From Acidobacteriota bacterium (GTDB taxonomy: Bacteria; Acidobacteriota; Vicinamibacteria; Fen-336): DNA of 34,153 nucleotides. The DNA lies in contig QHVJ01000068.1 in the NCBI GenBank assembly GCA_003222275.1, positions 1-34,153 of the forward strand, written 5' to 3'. Below, one piece after another: positions 24,796-33,900 of the stretch. Position numbers and translations under genes: made by a program. Below the pieces are notes generated by a model, which made no database searches, was not told the origin of the DNA, and saw nothing but the letters and a program-made list of their open reading frames with translations. Every line of letters starts with the position of its first letter. Position 1 is the stretch's first letter.

Positions 24796-25560
24796 CTAAC
24801 CCGACCCCGCCTGATCGGGCAGAAGACGCTGGACCGCGCGTACGGTTCCTTGGACGCCCAGTCGCGAGGTGTCGACGGTGCCGTCGGCCTCGGCGTAGAG
24901 CCGCTGCCGCGACGCCAGCAGGCGCCGCAGCTCGGCCATCGCTTCCGGATGCTCGGCCATCGGCCGCCGGTCTCCCTGCTGCACGACGCGGTTCCAGTGG
25001 TCCTCCGGATCGGCCCGCAGCCAGACCGTCAGCGCGCGGCGGCGGAGCAGTGCGTACGTCTCCGGCGAGGTGACGAGGCCGCCCCCCGCGGCCAGCACGA
25101 GCCGGCGGCCGCCCGCCTCGTCGAGGACGCGCTCGAGCGTCTCCCGCTCCAGCCGCCGGTAGTACTCCTCACCGTGCAGGGCGAAGATCTCGGCCAGCGA
25201 CATGCCCGCCGCCTGCTCGACCCGGCGGTCGAGCTCGACGAACGGCACGCGCAGGCGCCGCGCGAGCCGGCGGCCGATGGTGGTCTTGCCCGCGCCGCGC
25301 AGCCCCAGCAGCGCCACGGCCGGGCGCGCGCTTCCGCCCTCGGGCGGCGCGAGCAGCGCCGCGGGGGACAGGCCGAGAGCACCGGCGAGGCCGGCGAGCT
25401 TCCGCACGGAGATGTTGGCCTTGCCGGACTCCACCTCGATGAGGAAGCGGGGGGACAGCCCCGCGCGCGCCGCCAGCTCGTCGAGCGTGTAGCCATGCCG
25501 TGCCCGCAGCGCGCGGACGCGCCGTCCCATCCCGGCGAGAAGGCGATCGACGGCATCCAT
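24796..25560 (-). CDS. boxR: BoxR/BzdR-type regulator: XRE helix-turn-helix fused to shikimate-kinase-like domain
   Basis: 254 residues. Residues about 12-70 are a Cro/CI HTH (VRALRARHGYTLDELAARAG, FLIEVESGKANISVRKLAGL). A short linker leads to a shikimate-kinase fold with P-loop GLRGAGKTT (86-94), FVELDRRVE, FALHGEEYYRRLE and LAAGGGLVT. This fusion defines BoxR and BzdR, which repress aerobic or anaerobic benzoate genes and bind benzoyl-CoA in the kinase-like domain, without shikimate kinase activity. The adjacent divergent boxC and the palindromic intergenic region confirm the context. It likely represses both its own gene and boxC. No Shine-Dalgarno sequence precedes the ATG, and the predicted leader is only about 3 nt. 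Confidence 0.92.
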   Translation of the reverse strand: MDAVDRLLAGMGRRVRALRARHGYTLDELAARAGLSPRFLIEVESGKANISVRKLAGLAGALGLSPAALLAPPEGGSARPAVALLGLRGAGKTTIGRRLARRLRVPFVELDRRVEQAAGMSLAEIFALHGEEYYRRLERETLERVLDEAGGRRLVLAAGGGLVTSPETYALLRRRALTVWLRADPEDHWNRVVQQGDRRPMAEHPEAMAELRRLLASRQRLYAEADGTVDTSRLGVQGTVRAVQRLLPDQAGSG

Positions 25561-25567
25561 CCGTTAT

Positions 25568-25611
25568 GCAATATAATACAGTCAAGCGGCCAAAGCAATG
25601 TACTATATTGC
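25568..25611. promoter_or_regulatory. Imperfect palindrome between boxR and boxC (candidate BoxR operator)
   Basis: GCAATATAATACA (25568-25580) and TGTACTATATTGC (25599-25611) are inverted copies matching at 12 of 13 bases, separated by 18 bp; centres are 31 bp (about three helical turns) apart. The right arm also sits in a smaller palindrome, GCAAT...ATTGC (25595-25611). The arms cover the boxR -10 and abut the boxC -35, so binding would block both promoters. Confidence 0.7.
25570..25598 (-). promoter_or_regulatory. boxR promoter
   Basis: On the minus strand, TTGCTT (25598-25593) and TATATT (25575-25570) have a 17-bp spacer. Transcription would start near 25563, only 3 nt before the ATG at 25560. 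The -10 lies within the left palindrome arm, consistent with autorepression. Confidence 0.55.
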
Positions 25612-25640
25612 TTGACGGTCGGGATGGCCGCGGTTATCCT
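25612..25640 (+). promoter_or_regulatory. boxC promoter, predicting a leaderless transcript
   Basis: TTGACG (25612-25617) and TATCCT (25635-25640) are 17 bp apart. The expected +1 falls at 25647, the A of the boxC ATG. The -35 begins directly after the right arm of the palindrome. Confidence 0.6.
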
Positions 25641-25646
25641 GACCTC

Positions 25647-27296
25647 ATGGAGCACCTCGAGACGGCCACCGCCACCCCCGTCCGCTTCGACACCCACCCT
25701 TCGCGCTACGTCCACTGGAAGCTCGAGATCGAGCCGCCCCTGGCGCGGCTCTCGATGGACGTGGTGGAGGAGCGGGGCCTGCGCCCGGGCTACCCGCTGA
25801 AGCTCAACAGCTACGACCTGGGGGTCGACCGGGAGCTGGCGGACGCGATCCAACGCCTGCGGTTCGAGCACCCCGAGGTGAGTGTCGTCGTGATCGCGAG
25901 CGCGAAGGACCGCGTCTTCTGCTCCGGGGCGAACATCTACATGCTCGGCTCCTCGTCCCACGCCTTCAAGGTGAACTTCTGCAAGTACACCAACGAGACG
26001 CGACTGGCGCTCGAAGACGCCTCGGCGAATTCGGGTCTCAAGTCGCTGGCCGCGGTCAACGGCGCCTGCGCCGGAGGCGGCTACGAGCTGGCCCTCGCGT
26101 GTGACGAGATCCTTCTCGTCGACGACGCCTCCTCGGCGGTGAGCCTGCCCGAGGTGCCGCTGCTCGCGGTGCTGCCCGGCACGGGCGGGCTCACGCGGCT
26201 GGTGGACAAGCGCAAGGTCCGGCGCGATCTGGCGGACGTCTTCGCCAGCCTCGGCGAGGGTGTGAAGGGCAAGCGCGCGGTTCAGTGGGGCCTCGTCGAC
26301 GAGGCGGCACCCCTGTCGCGCTTTCCCGCCCGCGTCGCCGAGCGCGCGAAGGCGCTCGCCTCCTCGGCGCCCCCGCGCCCGGGGCCGGGCGTGGAGCTGC
26401 GTCCTCTCGAGCCGCGGTATCGCGAGGACGGCGTCGACTACAAGTACGTGACGCTCGACGTGGACGCCGCGGCGCGGGTCGCGCGCCTCACCGTGCGGGG
26501 TCCCGAGACCGACGAACCGTCGTCGCCGGCGGCGATGCGAGAACGGGGGAGCGACCTGTGGGCGCTCAGGGCGTTCCGCGAGCTGGACGACGCGCTCCTG
26601 GAACTGCGCTTCAACCGCCCCGAGATCGGGGTGGTCGTGCTGCAGACGCGCGGGGAGACGGCCAAGGTGCTCGCGGCCGACGCCGGGCTGGTGGCGGGCG
26701 GCCCGGACTGGTTCGTGAGCGAGGTCCTCCACCACATGAAGCGGGTGCTGAAGCGCCTCGACTTGACCGCGCGCAGCCTGCTCGCCGTGATCGACGCCGG
26801 GTCCTGCTTTGCGGGCTCGCTCGCGGAACTGGCCCTCGCCGCCGACCGGTCGTACATGCTGTCGGCGGACGGCGGGCCGACCCTCGCCTTCTCGGAGCTG
26901 AACCGCGGCCCGCTGCCCATGGGCAACGGGCTCTCCCGGCTGCAGACGCGCTTCCTGAAGGATCCCTCCCGCGCGGAGGTGCCCGTGGGCGAGGCCATGG
27001 ACGCCGAGACGGCGCTCGAGGCGGGGCTCGTCACGTTCGCGCCCGACGAGATGGATTGGGACGACGAGGTGCGGCTCGCCGTCGAGGAGCGGGCGAGCCT
27101 GTCGCCCGACGCGCTCACCGGGATGGAAGCCAACTTGCGCTTCGCCGGGCCGGAGACGATGGAGACGAAGATCTTCGGGCGGCTCTCCGCGTGGCAGAAC
27201 TGGATCTTCCAGCGCCCGAACGCGGTGGGGGAGCGCGGCGCGCTCACTCTGTACGGCCGCCCGGAGCGAGCGCGGTTCAATTGGACGCGGACTTAA
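25647..27296 (+). CDS. boxC: 2,3-epoxybenzoyl-CoA dihydrolase BoxC
   Basis: 549 residues from ATG 25647, matching the usual BoxC length of about 550. The start is supported because the sequence then opens TPVRFDTHPSRYVHWKL, typical of BoxC. The chain contains two crotonase-like halves: VIASAKDRVFCSGANIYML and NGACAGGGYELALACDEI form the first oxyanion-hole half, and IDAGSCFAGSLAELALAADRSYML the second. In the aerobic benzoyl-CoA (Box) pathway it hydrolytically opens 2,3-epoxybenzoyl-CoA to 3,4-dehydroadipyl-CoA semialdehyde plus formate. It is cytoplasmic. No Shine-Dalgarno sequence is present. It is followed by boxB after 221 nt and is divergent from boxR. Confidence 0.95.
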   Translation: MEHLETATATPVRFDTHPSRYVHWKLEIEPPLARLSMDVVEERGLRPGYPLKLNSYDLGVDRELADAIQRLRFEHPEVSVVVIASAKDRVFCSGANIYMLGSSSHAFKVNFCKYTNETRLALEDASANSGLKSLAAVNGACAGGGYELALACDEILLVDDASSAVSLPEVPLLAVLPGTGGLTRLVDKRKVRRDLADVFASLGEGVKGKRAVQWGLVDEAAPLSRFPARVAERAKALASSAPPRPGPGVELRPLEPRYREDGVDYKYVTLDVDAAARVARLTVRGPETDEPSSPAAMRERGSDLWALRAFRELDDALLELRFNRPEIGVVVLQTRGETAKVLAADAGLVAGGPDWFVSEVLHHMKRVLKRLDLTARSLLAVIDAGSCFAGSLAELALAADRSYMLSADGGPTLAFSELNRGPLPMGNGLSRLQTRFLKDPSRAEVPVGEAMDAETALEAGLVTFAPDEMDWDDEVRLAVEERASLSPDALTGMEANLRFAGPETMETKIFGRLSAWQNWIFQRPNAVGERGALTLYGRPERARFNWTRT

Positions 27297-27381
27297 CGGA
27301 TTCAACGCCGAGGCCGCAGAGGACCGCACGGGGAAGAAGGCGCGGCGGGTCGCCCGCAGCGGGGCGTAGGGAGGCGAATGG

Positions 27382-27435
27382 AAAGGAACGCAGGTGCCGA
27401 CCGCGAGCGGAGCGCGCGAAGACACTCGTTCCTTT
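27382..27435 (+). promoter_or_regulatory. Long-range hairpin with T-run between boxC and boxB
   Basis: AAAGGAACG (27382-27390) pairs perfectly with CGTTCCTTT (27427-27435), and the T-run continues for two more bases. The 36-nt loop is GC-rich (GCGAGCGGAGCGCGCG) and could fold further. It might be an attenuator or processing site that tunes boxB relative to boxC. The rest of the 221-nt gap shows nothing else clear. Confidence 0.4.
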
Positions 27436-27517
27436 TTGAAAGCCCGCGCGCGGAGCGTCCCCGCGAAGGGCGACCTGGCGCGCCCCGGAACGTTCAGGCG
27501 GAAAGAGGAAAGTTGAA

Positions 27518-28900
27518 ATGTCTACCGTCGATCTGAGTTCGAAGATCCCCAACAACGTCAACCTCGATCAGGACAAGAAGCTCCTGCGCGCGCTCGAGCA
27601 GTGGCAGCCCGATTACCTGAAGTGGTGGCTGGACATGGGCCCGAAGGACTTCCAGCAGCGGGACGTCTACCTGCGGACCGCGATCAGCGTGGACGCCGAG
27701 GGCTGGGCCAACTTCGATTACGTGAAGATGCCCGATTACCGCTGGGGGATCTTCCTCGCCGACCCGGTGCCCGATCGCACGATCGGCTTCGGCGACAACT
27801 ACGGCAAGCCGACGTGGCCGGTGGTGCCCGGCGAGCACCGCAACACGCTTCGGCGGCTCATCGTGACGCAGGGCGACACCGAGCCCGCCAGCGTCGAGCA
27901 GCAGCGCATGCTCGGCCACACGGCGCCCAGCCTCTACGACCTGCGGAACCTGTTCCAGGTGAACGTGGAGGAGGGCCGCCACCTGTGGGCTATGGTGTAC
28001 CTGCTCCACAGCCAGTTCGGCCGCGACGGGCGCGAGGAGGCGGAGGCGCTCCTCGAGCGGCGCAGCGGCGACCCCGACAAGCCGCGCATCCTGGGGGCCT
28101 TCAACGCGCCGGTCGACAACTGGCTCGACTTCTTCATGTTCACGATGTTCACGGACCGCGACGGCAAGTACCAGCTCCTCGCCCTCGCCGAGAGCGGCTT
28201 CGATCCTCTTTCGCGGACGACGCGCTTCATGCTCACCGAGGAGGCCCACCACATGTTCGTCGGCGAGAGCGGGGTGGAGCGCATCGTCCAGCGCACGGCG
28301 GAGCTGATGCAGCAGGACGAGAACGAGGACGTCACCCGGCAGGGGGGCATTCCGCTCGACATGGTGCAGCGGTACCTGAACCTCTGGTTCGCGCTCTCGC
28401 TCGACCTGTTCGGGGGCGAGATCTCGAGCAACGCCGCGTCGTTCTTCGCCGACGGCCTCAAGGGCCGCTATAAAGAAGAAAGCCACGAGGAGCACCGGGC
28501 GCTCGACCAGCACTACCGCATGACGGTGCCGAAGGACGGGGCGGTGGTCGAGGAAGACGTCCCGCTGCGCAACGCGATGAACGAGGTGCTGCGCGACGCG
28601 TACGTCGAGGACTGCCAGCGCGGCGTCGACCGATGGAACAAGCACCTCGAGCGCGCGGGGATCACCGTGCGGCTCCGCCTGCCGTCGAAGCGCTTCTATC
28701 GCCACATCGGGCTCTACGCGGACATGCCCTTCGACGCCGACGGCCGCCTCCTCGAGCGGTCCGACTGGGACGGCCGGCGAGGCGAGTGGCTCCCGACCGA
28801 GAAGGACCGCGCCTACGTCGCGACGCTGCAGAAGGCCGTGCGCGACGCGCGGGGGATCAAGGGCCATCCCTTCGAATATGAGTACGTGCGGCTGGACTGA
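27518..28900 (+). CDS. boxB: Benzoyl-CoA 2,3-epoxidase oxygenase subunit BoxB
   Basis: 460 residues, a class I di-iron oxygenase of the aerobic benzoyl-CoA pathway. It inserts one O2-derived oxygen into benzoyl-CoA to give the 2,3-epoxide, using electrons from the BoxA reductase. All six expected di-iron ligands are present: E122, E152 and H155 (VNVEEGRHLWAM), D213 (MFTDRDGKY), E242 and H245 (FMLTEEAHHMFVGE). Each sits two residues after the positions I recall for Azoarcus evansii BoxB (120, 150, 153, 211, 240, 243). The N-terminus lacks any signal. The ribosome site is GAGGA at 27505-27509. boxA is not in this window, so the reductase must be encoded elsewhere or replaced. Confidence 0.96.
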   Translation: MSTVDLSSKIPNNVNLDQDKKLLRALEQWQPDYLKWWLDMGPKDFQQRDVYLRTAISVDAEGWANFDYVKMPDYRWGIFLADPVPDRTIGFGDNYGKPTWPVVPGEHRNTLRRLIVTQGDTEPASVEQQRMLGHTAPSLYDLRNLFQVNVEEGRHLWAMVYLLHSQFGRDGREEAEALLERRSGDPDKPRILGAFNAPVDNWLDFFMFTMFTDRDGKYQLLALAESGFDPLSRTTRFMLTEEAHHMFVGESGVERIVQRTAELMQQDENEDVTRQGGIPLDMVQRYLNLWFALSLDLFGGEISSNAASFFADGLKGRYKEESHEEHRALDQHYRMTVPKDGAVVEEDVPLRNAMNEVLRDAYVEDCQRGVDRWNKHLERAGITVRLRLPSKRFYRHIGLYADMPFDADGRLLERSDWDGRRGEWLPTEKDRAYVATLQKAVRDARGIKGHPFEYEYVRLD

Positions 28901-28945
28901 CTCCCGTCGCGGCGGAGCCCATCCGTTCGTGGTAGAAGAGAACTG

Positions 28946-30943
28946 ATGTTCTGCGGCTCCTTCCTGGCCGTGGCCATGCTTTCGGTATCGGCCACCGAGC
29001 CGACTCCGCTCAGCCTGCCGGCACTGTCCGTGGGACTCGGCGTTGCCCGGGCGGTCGCGATCGACGCGCAAGGCCGCGTCTACGTCGCGGCCGAGGAGCT
29101 GGGCCGGGTGTTTCGTGTCGACCCTTCGGGGCGGTTGACGATCGTCGCCTCGGGTCTCGCCGCGCCCTGCGGATTGGCCCTCGGCGCCGGCTTCCTGTTC
29201 GTCTCCGAGTGTGACGGGCGTGGGGTCAGCCGGATCGATCTGGGCTCGGGGACCGTCAGCCGCTTCGCCGGCACCGCGAAGGCCGCGCCGGAGGACGATG
29301 TCGAGCAAACGGACGGCGACGGCGGGCCCGCCCCCCTCGCTCGCCTGAAGACGCCGGTCGGACTTGCTCTCGACGGCAAAGGCGATCTCCTGATCGTGGA
29401 CCGCGGTGACCACCGCGTGCGCCGCGTGGCGGCCGCAAACGGCATGATCACGACCGTCGCCGGAGACGGCATTGCCGGGGACCGGGGAGACACGGGTCTG
29501 GCCGCGAATGCCCGCCTGGACTCGCCGGAGGGCATCGCCATCGATCACGCCGGCAACGTCTACCTCGCCGACCGCGGAAACCATCGCGTCCGCCGCATCG
29601 ACACCGCCGGCGTCATCGCGACCGCGGCGGGCGACGGCCGACCCGGGCTGTCCGGGGACGGCGGACCGGCCGCGCGGGCGCAGTTGACCGACCCAACGGG
29701 GGTGGCCATCGACAGGGACGGCGGGCTCGTCATAGCGGATCGAGGCAACGGACGGATCCGGAGGGTGAGCCGGTCGGGCACCATTCGCACGGTGGCGGAA
29801 GGGCTCCAGGCCCCCCATGCGGTCGGCGTGGGATCGCGGGGAACCATCGTCGTCGCGGAGGCCGGCGGCCGGCGCATCCTTCGGCTCCAGCCCGGAGCTC
29901 CGCCGGTGGCCATCGCGGGAGACGGTGGGATCGGCTTCTGTGGAGACGGGGGACCGGCGCGCGCGGCCTTCCTTCGCCGGCCGGAGGGGCTGGCGGTCGA
30001 CGCGGCGGGCAACGTCTACATTGCCGACACGGGCAACAACCGCGTGCGCCGCGTGGATGCCGGGGGCGAAACGATCGTCACGGTGGCCGGGGACGGGAGA
30101 GCGGGCTACGCGGGCGACGGCGGCCCGGCCGTGCGCGCAGCGCTGGACCGGCCGCGCGCCGTGGCCGTCGATCGCGAAGGGCGTCTCCTGATTGCCGACA
30201 GCGGCAACAGCCGCATCCGCAGGGTCGACGCCCGCGGCGTCATCACCACGATCGCCGGCGGCGAGCGGGGCTTCGCAGGGGACGGCGCGGCGGCGACGGC
30301 TGCGCGGCTCGACGAACCCAGCGCCCTGGCCGTCGACGGGGCCGGGAACGTCTACGTCGTCGATCAGCGAAATCGCGTCGTGCGCCGGATCGACGCCCTG
30401 GCCGGAACGATAGCCACCGTGGCCGGAGTCGCGCCTCGGCAAAAGCCCGGCGCGGACGATGCGGCGACGGCGGTCGCGCTGACCGAGCCATCCGACGTGG
30501 CCGTGGAGCCCTCGGGCGCGCTGTTGATCGCCGATCAGGGCGCGCGGCGCATCCGCCGCGTCGCGGGGGGGCGAATGTCCATCGTGGCCGGCAACGGCCT
30601 GGAGGGAGCGACCGGAGATGGCGGGCCGGCGGCCGCGGCGCGCCTCGGGCGGGCGCTGCGAATCGCCGTCGACGCCGCCGACAACGTATGGATCGCGGAT
30701 ATGACGAGCTATCGCATCCGTCGCATCGATGTCGCCACGGGATTGATCGACGCGGTGGCGGGGAGCGGCGAGCAGGGGAGGCATGACGAATCGGGCCCGG
30801 CCCTGTCGAATTCCTTCGCGCCCCTGGGGCTGGCGATCGGCGCCTCGGGGAGCATCTACGTGAGCGACCTGTACGGACACGTGCACCGGATCGACCGCGA
30901 GGGGAACCTGACGACGCTGGCCGGCGGTGGGCCCGGCTTCTGA
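28946..30943 (+). CDS. Secreted NHL-repeat beta-propeller protein
   Basis: 665 residues with a signal-type N-terminus (FCGSFLAVAMLSVSA). The body is about twelve NHL units with the core pattern P-x-G-[VIL]-A-[VI]-D-x-x-G-N-[VL]-Y-[VI]-A-D-x-G-N-x-R-[IV]-R-R-[VI]-D, for example PEGIAIDHAGNVYLADRGN and PEGLAVDAAGNVYIADTGN. They are linked by GDGGPA turns at several joins. Twelve repeats would make two six-bladed propellers. Such proteins bind glycans, proteins or RNA or have lyase activity; nothing here selects one. It starts 45 nt after boxB and 14 nt before the next gene. Its relation to benzoate metabolism is not evident. Confidence 0.85.
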   Translation: MFCGSFLAVAMLSVSATEPTPLSLPALSVGLGVARAVAIDAQGRVYVAAEELGRVFRVDPSGRLTIVASGLAAPCGLALGAGFLFVSECDGRGVSRIDLGSGTVSRFAGTAKAAPEDDVEQTDGDGGPAPLARLKTPVGLALDGKGDLLIVDRGDHRVRRVAAANGMITTVAGDGIAGDRGDTGLAANARLDSPEGIAIDHAGNVYLADRGNHRVRRIDTAGVIATAAGDGRPGLSGDGGPAARAQLTDPTGVAIDRDGGLVIADRGNGRIRRVSRSGTIRTVAEGLQAPHAVGVGSRGTIVVAEAGGRRILRLQPGAPPVAIAGDGGIGFCGDGGPARAAFLRRPEGLAVDAAGNVYIADTGNNRVRRVDAGGETIVTVAGDGRAGYAGDGGPAVRAALDRPRAVAVDREGRLLIADSGNSRIRRVDARGVITTIAGGERGFAGDGAAATAARLDEPSALAVDGAGNVYVVDQRNRVVRRIDALAGTIATVAGVAPRQKPGADDAATAVALTEPSDVAVEPSGALLIADQGARRIRRVAGGRMSIVAGNGLEGATGDGGPAAAARLGRALRIAVDAADNVWIADMTSYRIRRIDVATGLIDAVAGSGEQGRHDESGPALSNSFAPLGLAIGASGSIYVSDLYGHVHRIDREGNLTTLAGGGPGF

Positions 30944-30957
30944 ACCGGAGGGGCCCT

Positions 30958-33900
30958 ATGCAGAGAGCTGTGTTCGCGATGGCGGCGGGCCTATTCGCAT
31001 GCGCCGCCGAGGCCCAGCCTGCGAAACGCATGGAGGTCGTTCTCGACCTGCTGACGATCAGGCCCGGGGCGATGGTGACGTTGCCCGTTCCGCCGGGCGA
31101 GATGTTCGATCTTCGTCTCGGCAACCGCGCCCCGGGAACGATGTACCGGATGACGGTGGAGGCGACCCGACGCCCCGTCCAGACCCGGACCCTCGGGCTC
31201 CCGTTCGACTCGATGCTCCGGACGCTCGACATTCCGTCCTGCACCGAGCTGCAACGGCGCGAGCAGGCGCTCATGAAGGCCGTCGAGGAGGAGTCCGTTC
31301 CCGCCCTGGTGGCGGCCATTCGTCAAGAGGCGCAGAGCTCGTCGTGCACGATGTCGAAGAACATGGCGGACGTGTACGTCGAGCAGTCCCGGCCGTTGGT
31401 CACTACCATCATGCTGAGCGTGGACGACAGGATCGGCGTGACGATCGAGCGCCTGGCCCCGGGGGCGAAGCAGGTCGAGCGGCGGTGGGAGGTGACCGTC
31501 GAGGCGCGAGCCCCCCGGTGGGAAGCCGCCTACGCCACCGAGGAGGACTGGCTCGTCGCCGAGATCAGCCGCGACGTCGCCGAGATGGCTCTCTACGCGA
31601 AGACCCGGTCCCTCCCCGAGCCGGCGGCCCTTTCCTTCACCGTCCGTCGGAACGCCGACCCGGCCGGGTCCCCGCGCACGTTCGCCGTCAGCCTGCGGCC
31701 CGCCGCGGCGGCGCCTGCGCTCGAGCAGACGCTCGCGCTCACCGACCACGTGTGGTCGCCGCGTACGTACGAGCCCCTGGCCCGCGCCCTCTTCCGGCGG
31801 CTCGGTGTCGGCGCCTCCGCGGCGGCGTCCCCTCCGGGCTCTGCGCTGGGGGCGCTCGCCGATCTGCGTGCCACCGTCATCGAGGGCGAGAATCGGCGCG
31901 TGTCGGCCGGGCTCAGCCGGGACATGTCGAGCGCGGACGCCCACGAGCAGGCGGCGTTGGTGGTGACCGCGCTGGCGCTGCGGGAGGCGGCGGGATCGTT
32001 CCACGATCGCCGGTCTTCCCTCTCGCGCATCGCCGCGCACCTCACCATGGGGCGGGCCCTTCGCGCCGGCAAGGCGCCCTCGCCCGCCGGTGATTACGCG
32101 GAGATCGCGCTGCTCACGATGGTCGGGCGCCGACGCGATGCGCTCGATCGGCTCGACGCGGCGGCGAAGGCGGCGATGCCGCCGGAGGCGCGCCCGTGGG
32201 CCGTTGCGCTCCAGACGTGGAACACCGGCGACTGGCGTCTGCAGAAGGATCCCGTCCGGGCCTCGATGCTCGAGCGCTGGGCGCAATTCCAGGCGTTGTC
32301 CGACCGTCTGGGCGGGCTCCAGGCCCTCGACCTGCTCAAGCAGGGGAAGCCGGAGCCGGTCCCTGACTGGGGACGTTACGCCATGCAGGGCGGCGGCACC
32401 GTCGAAGAGGGCAACGTCTTCACGCCCGGGGCGCTCGAGCTCGAGCTGAAGGAGATCGCCGAGATCTGGAAGATGCAGCGGGCCGACGCCCGCGAGCCGG
32501 CGCCGCCCGTCCCCGCCCTCAACGAAGCGCCGGGTCGGTGCATCGGCCGCGACGCCGCCGGCCGCGCCGTGGCCCGCGTCATCGACGGGGGCACGTGGGC
32601 CCGCTTCTCCCAGCGCCATCTCCTCCACATGCTGACCGCCGTCAACTATCACCTGCTCGCCGTCGTCGGCGCGACGAGCGAGGGGGAGAAAGACCGGCGC
32701 GAGGCCCGGCAGAACTTCGGGAGCCTGACCCTGTTCCCGTTCCTCGACGTGAGGTGGCAATCCGACAACATCGACCGCCTACCCATCGTCCCCGGCCAGG
32801 GGCCCAGGTTGAAGCCCGGGCTCGTCGACGCCTGTCCGGCGGCCGCGCGCGTCCTTCGCGAGAAGCCCGAGGCCGTGACGTTGGCGAGCTGGGAACCGAT
32901 CGAACGGCTCTGCTATCGCGAGCGGGATGCCGGCCAGTTTCCTCGCTACCAGGCATGGTTCGCTCCCGCCATTCCCACCGGCACGGCCTACCAGGCCTAT
33001 GGGCGCCTGACCACGGGCTTACTCGGCAAGGACTACGACGCGGAAAGGGTGGGGGGCCTGCTCCGGCTCTTTCCCTGGGACCCCGGCCTCGTCCGCGTAT
33101 ACGTCGGCCGGAAGTTCGGGGACAAGCCGAGCTCGAAAGACGTGGCGCCGCTTGCCGGGCCTCTCCTCGAATACGACCTCGGGGTCATGAGGTGGTGGGC
33201 GACCCTCGTCGAGGACGACGTCGCCGCATTCCGCCAGGCCTACGAGCCAATCTGCCGTCTCGATCCCGACAGTTGCCTCACGCTCGCGTGGTACCTGGCG
33301 GATCGGGAGCTCGAGGAAGCGGCGGTGCCGGCCTTCGAGCGAGCGGTGAAGGAGGCCCGCGACCGCGTGGGTGTGGTCGGCCAGGTGGGCTGGCTCATGG
33401 ACTACTATTTCGACCATCGGCGGCCGGACGATGCGCTGGCGCTGGCCCGCATGGGCGAGGAGGTCTATTCAACCGCGGGCCTGCGCCTGATGGCCCGCCT
33501 CATGGAGCGGATGGGCCGCTACCGCGAGGCCGAGTCCTATTACAAGAAGATCGAAGAGCGATACCACTCCGGCGATCTGAGCGACCAGTTCTACATCCGC
33601 TACGAGCAGCGCATCGGCGACGGCCGCTACCGCGCCGAGGCGCAGGAGGCGCTGAAGAAGGTCTTCCCCCAGGGCCTGCAGCGGGCGGCGCTCGCGGACC
33701 TGGGCGCGGCCCCGTCGCCGAGCCGCGGGTACGTCGTCACCTGGAAGCCGAGCGTGCCGCTGGCGCGGATCGGCCTCAAGACGAGGGACGTGATCGTGGC
33801 CCTGGACGGGTATCGCATCGACAATCGCCCGCAGTACGACACGGTCCTGCGGTTCACCGACAAGCGTGAGGTGGCGCTCGTCGTCTGGCGGGAAGGACGC

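Noticed and set aside
24825..25310. A metabolic shikimate kinase (aroK)
   Set aside because: The kinase-like domain is fused to an XRE helix-turn-helix and sits beside boxC, the arrangement of BoxR/BzdR regulators.
27494..30886. 1130-codon minus-strand open frame
   Set aside because: Opposite boxB and the NHL gene; its apparent repeats only mirror the NHL repeats on the other strand.
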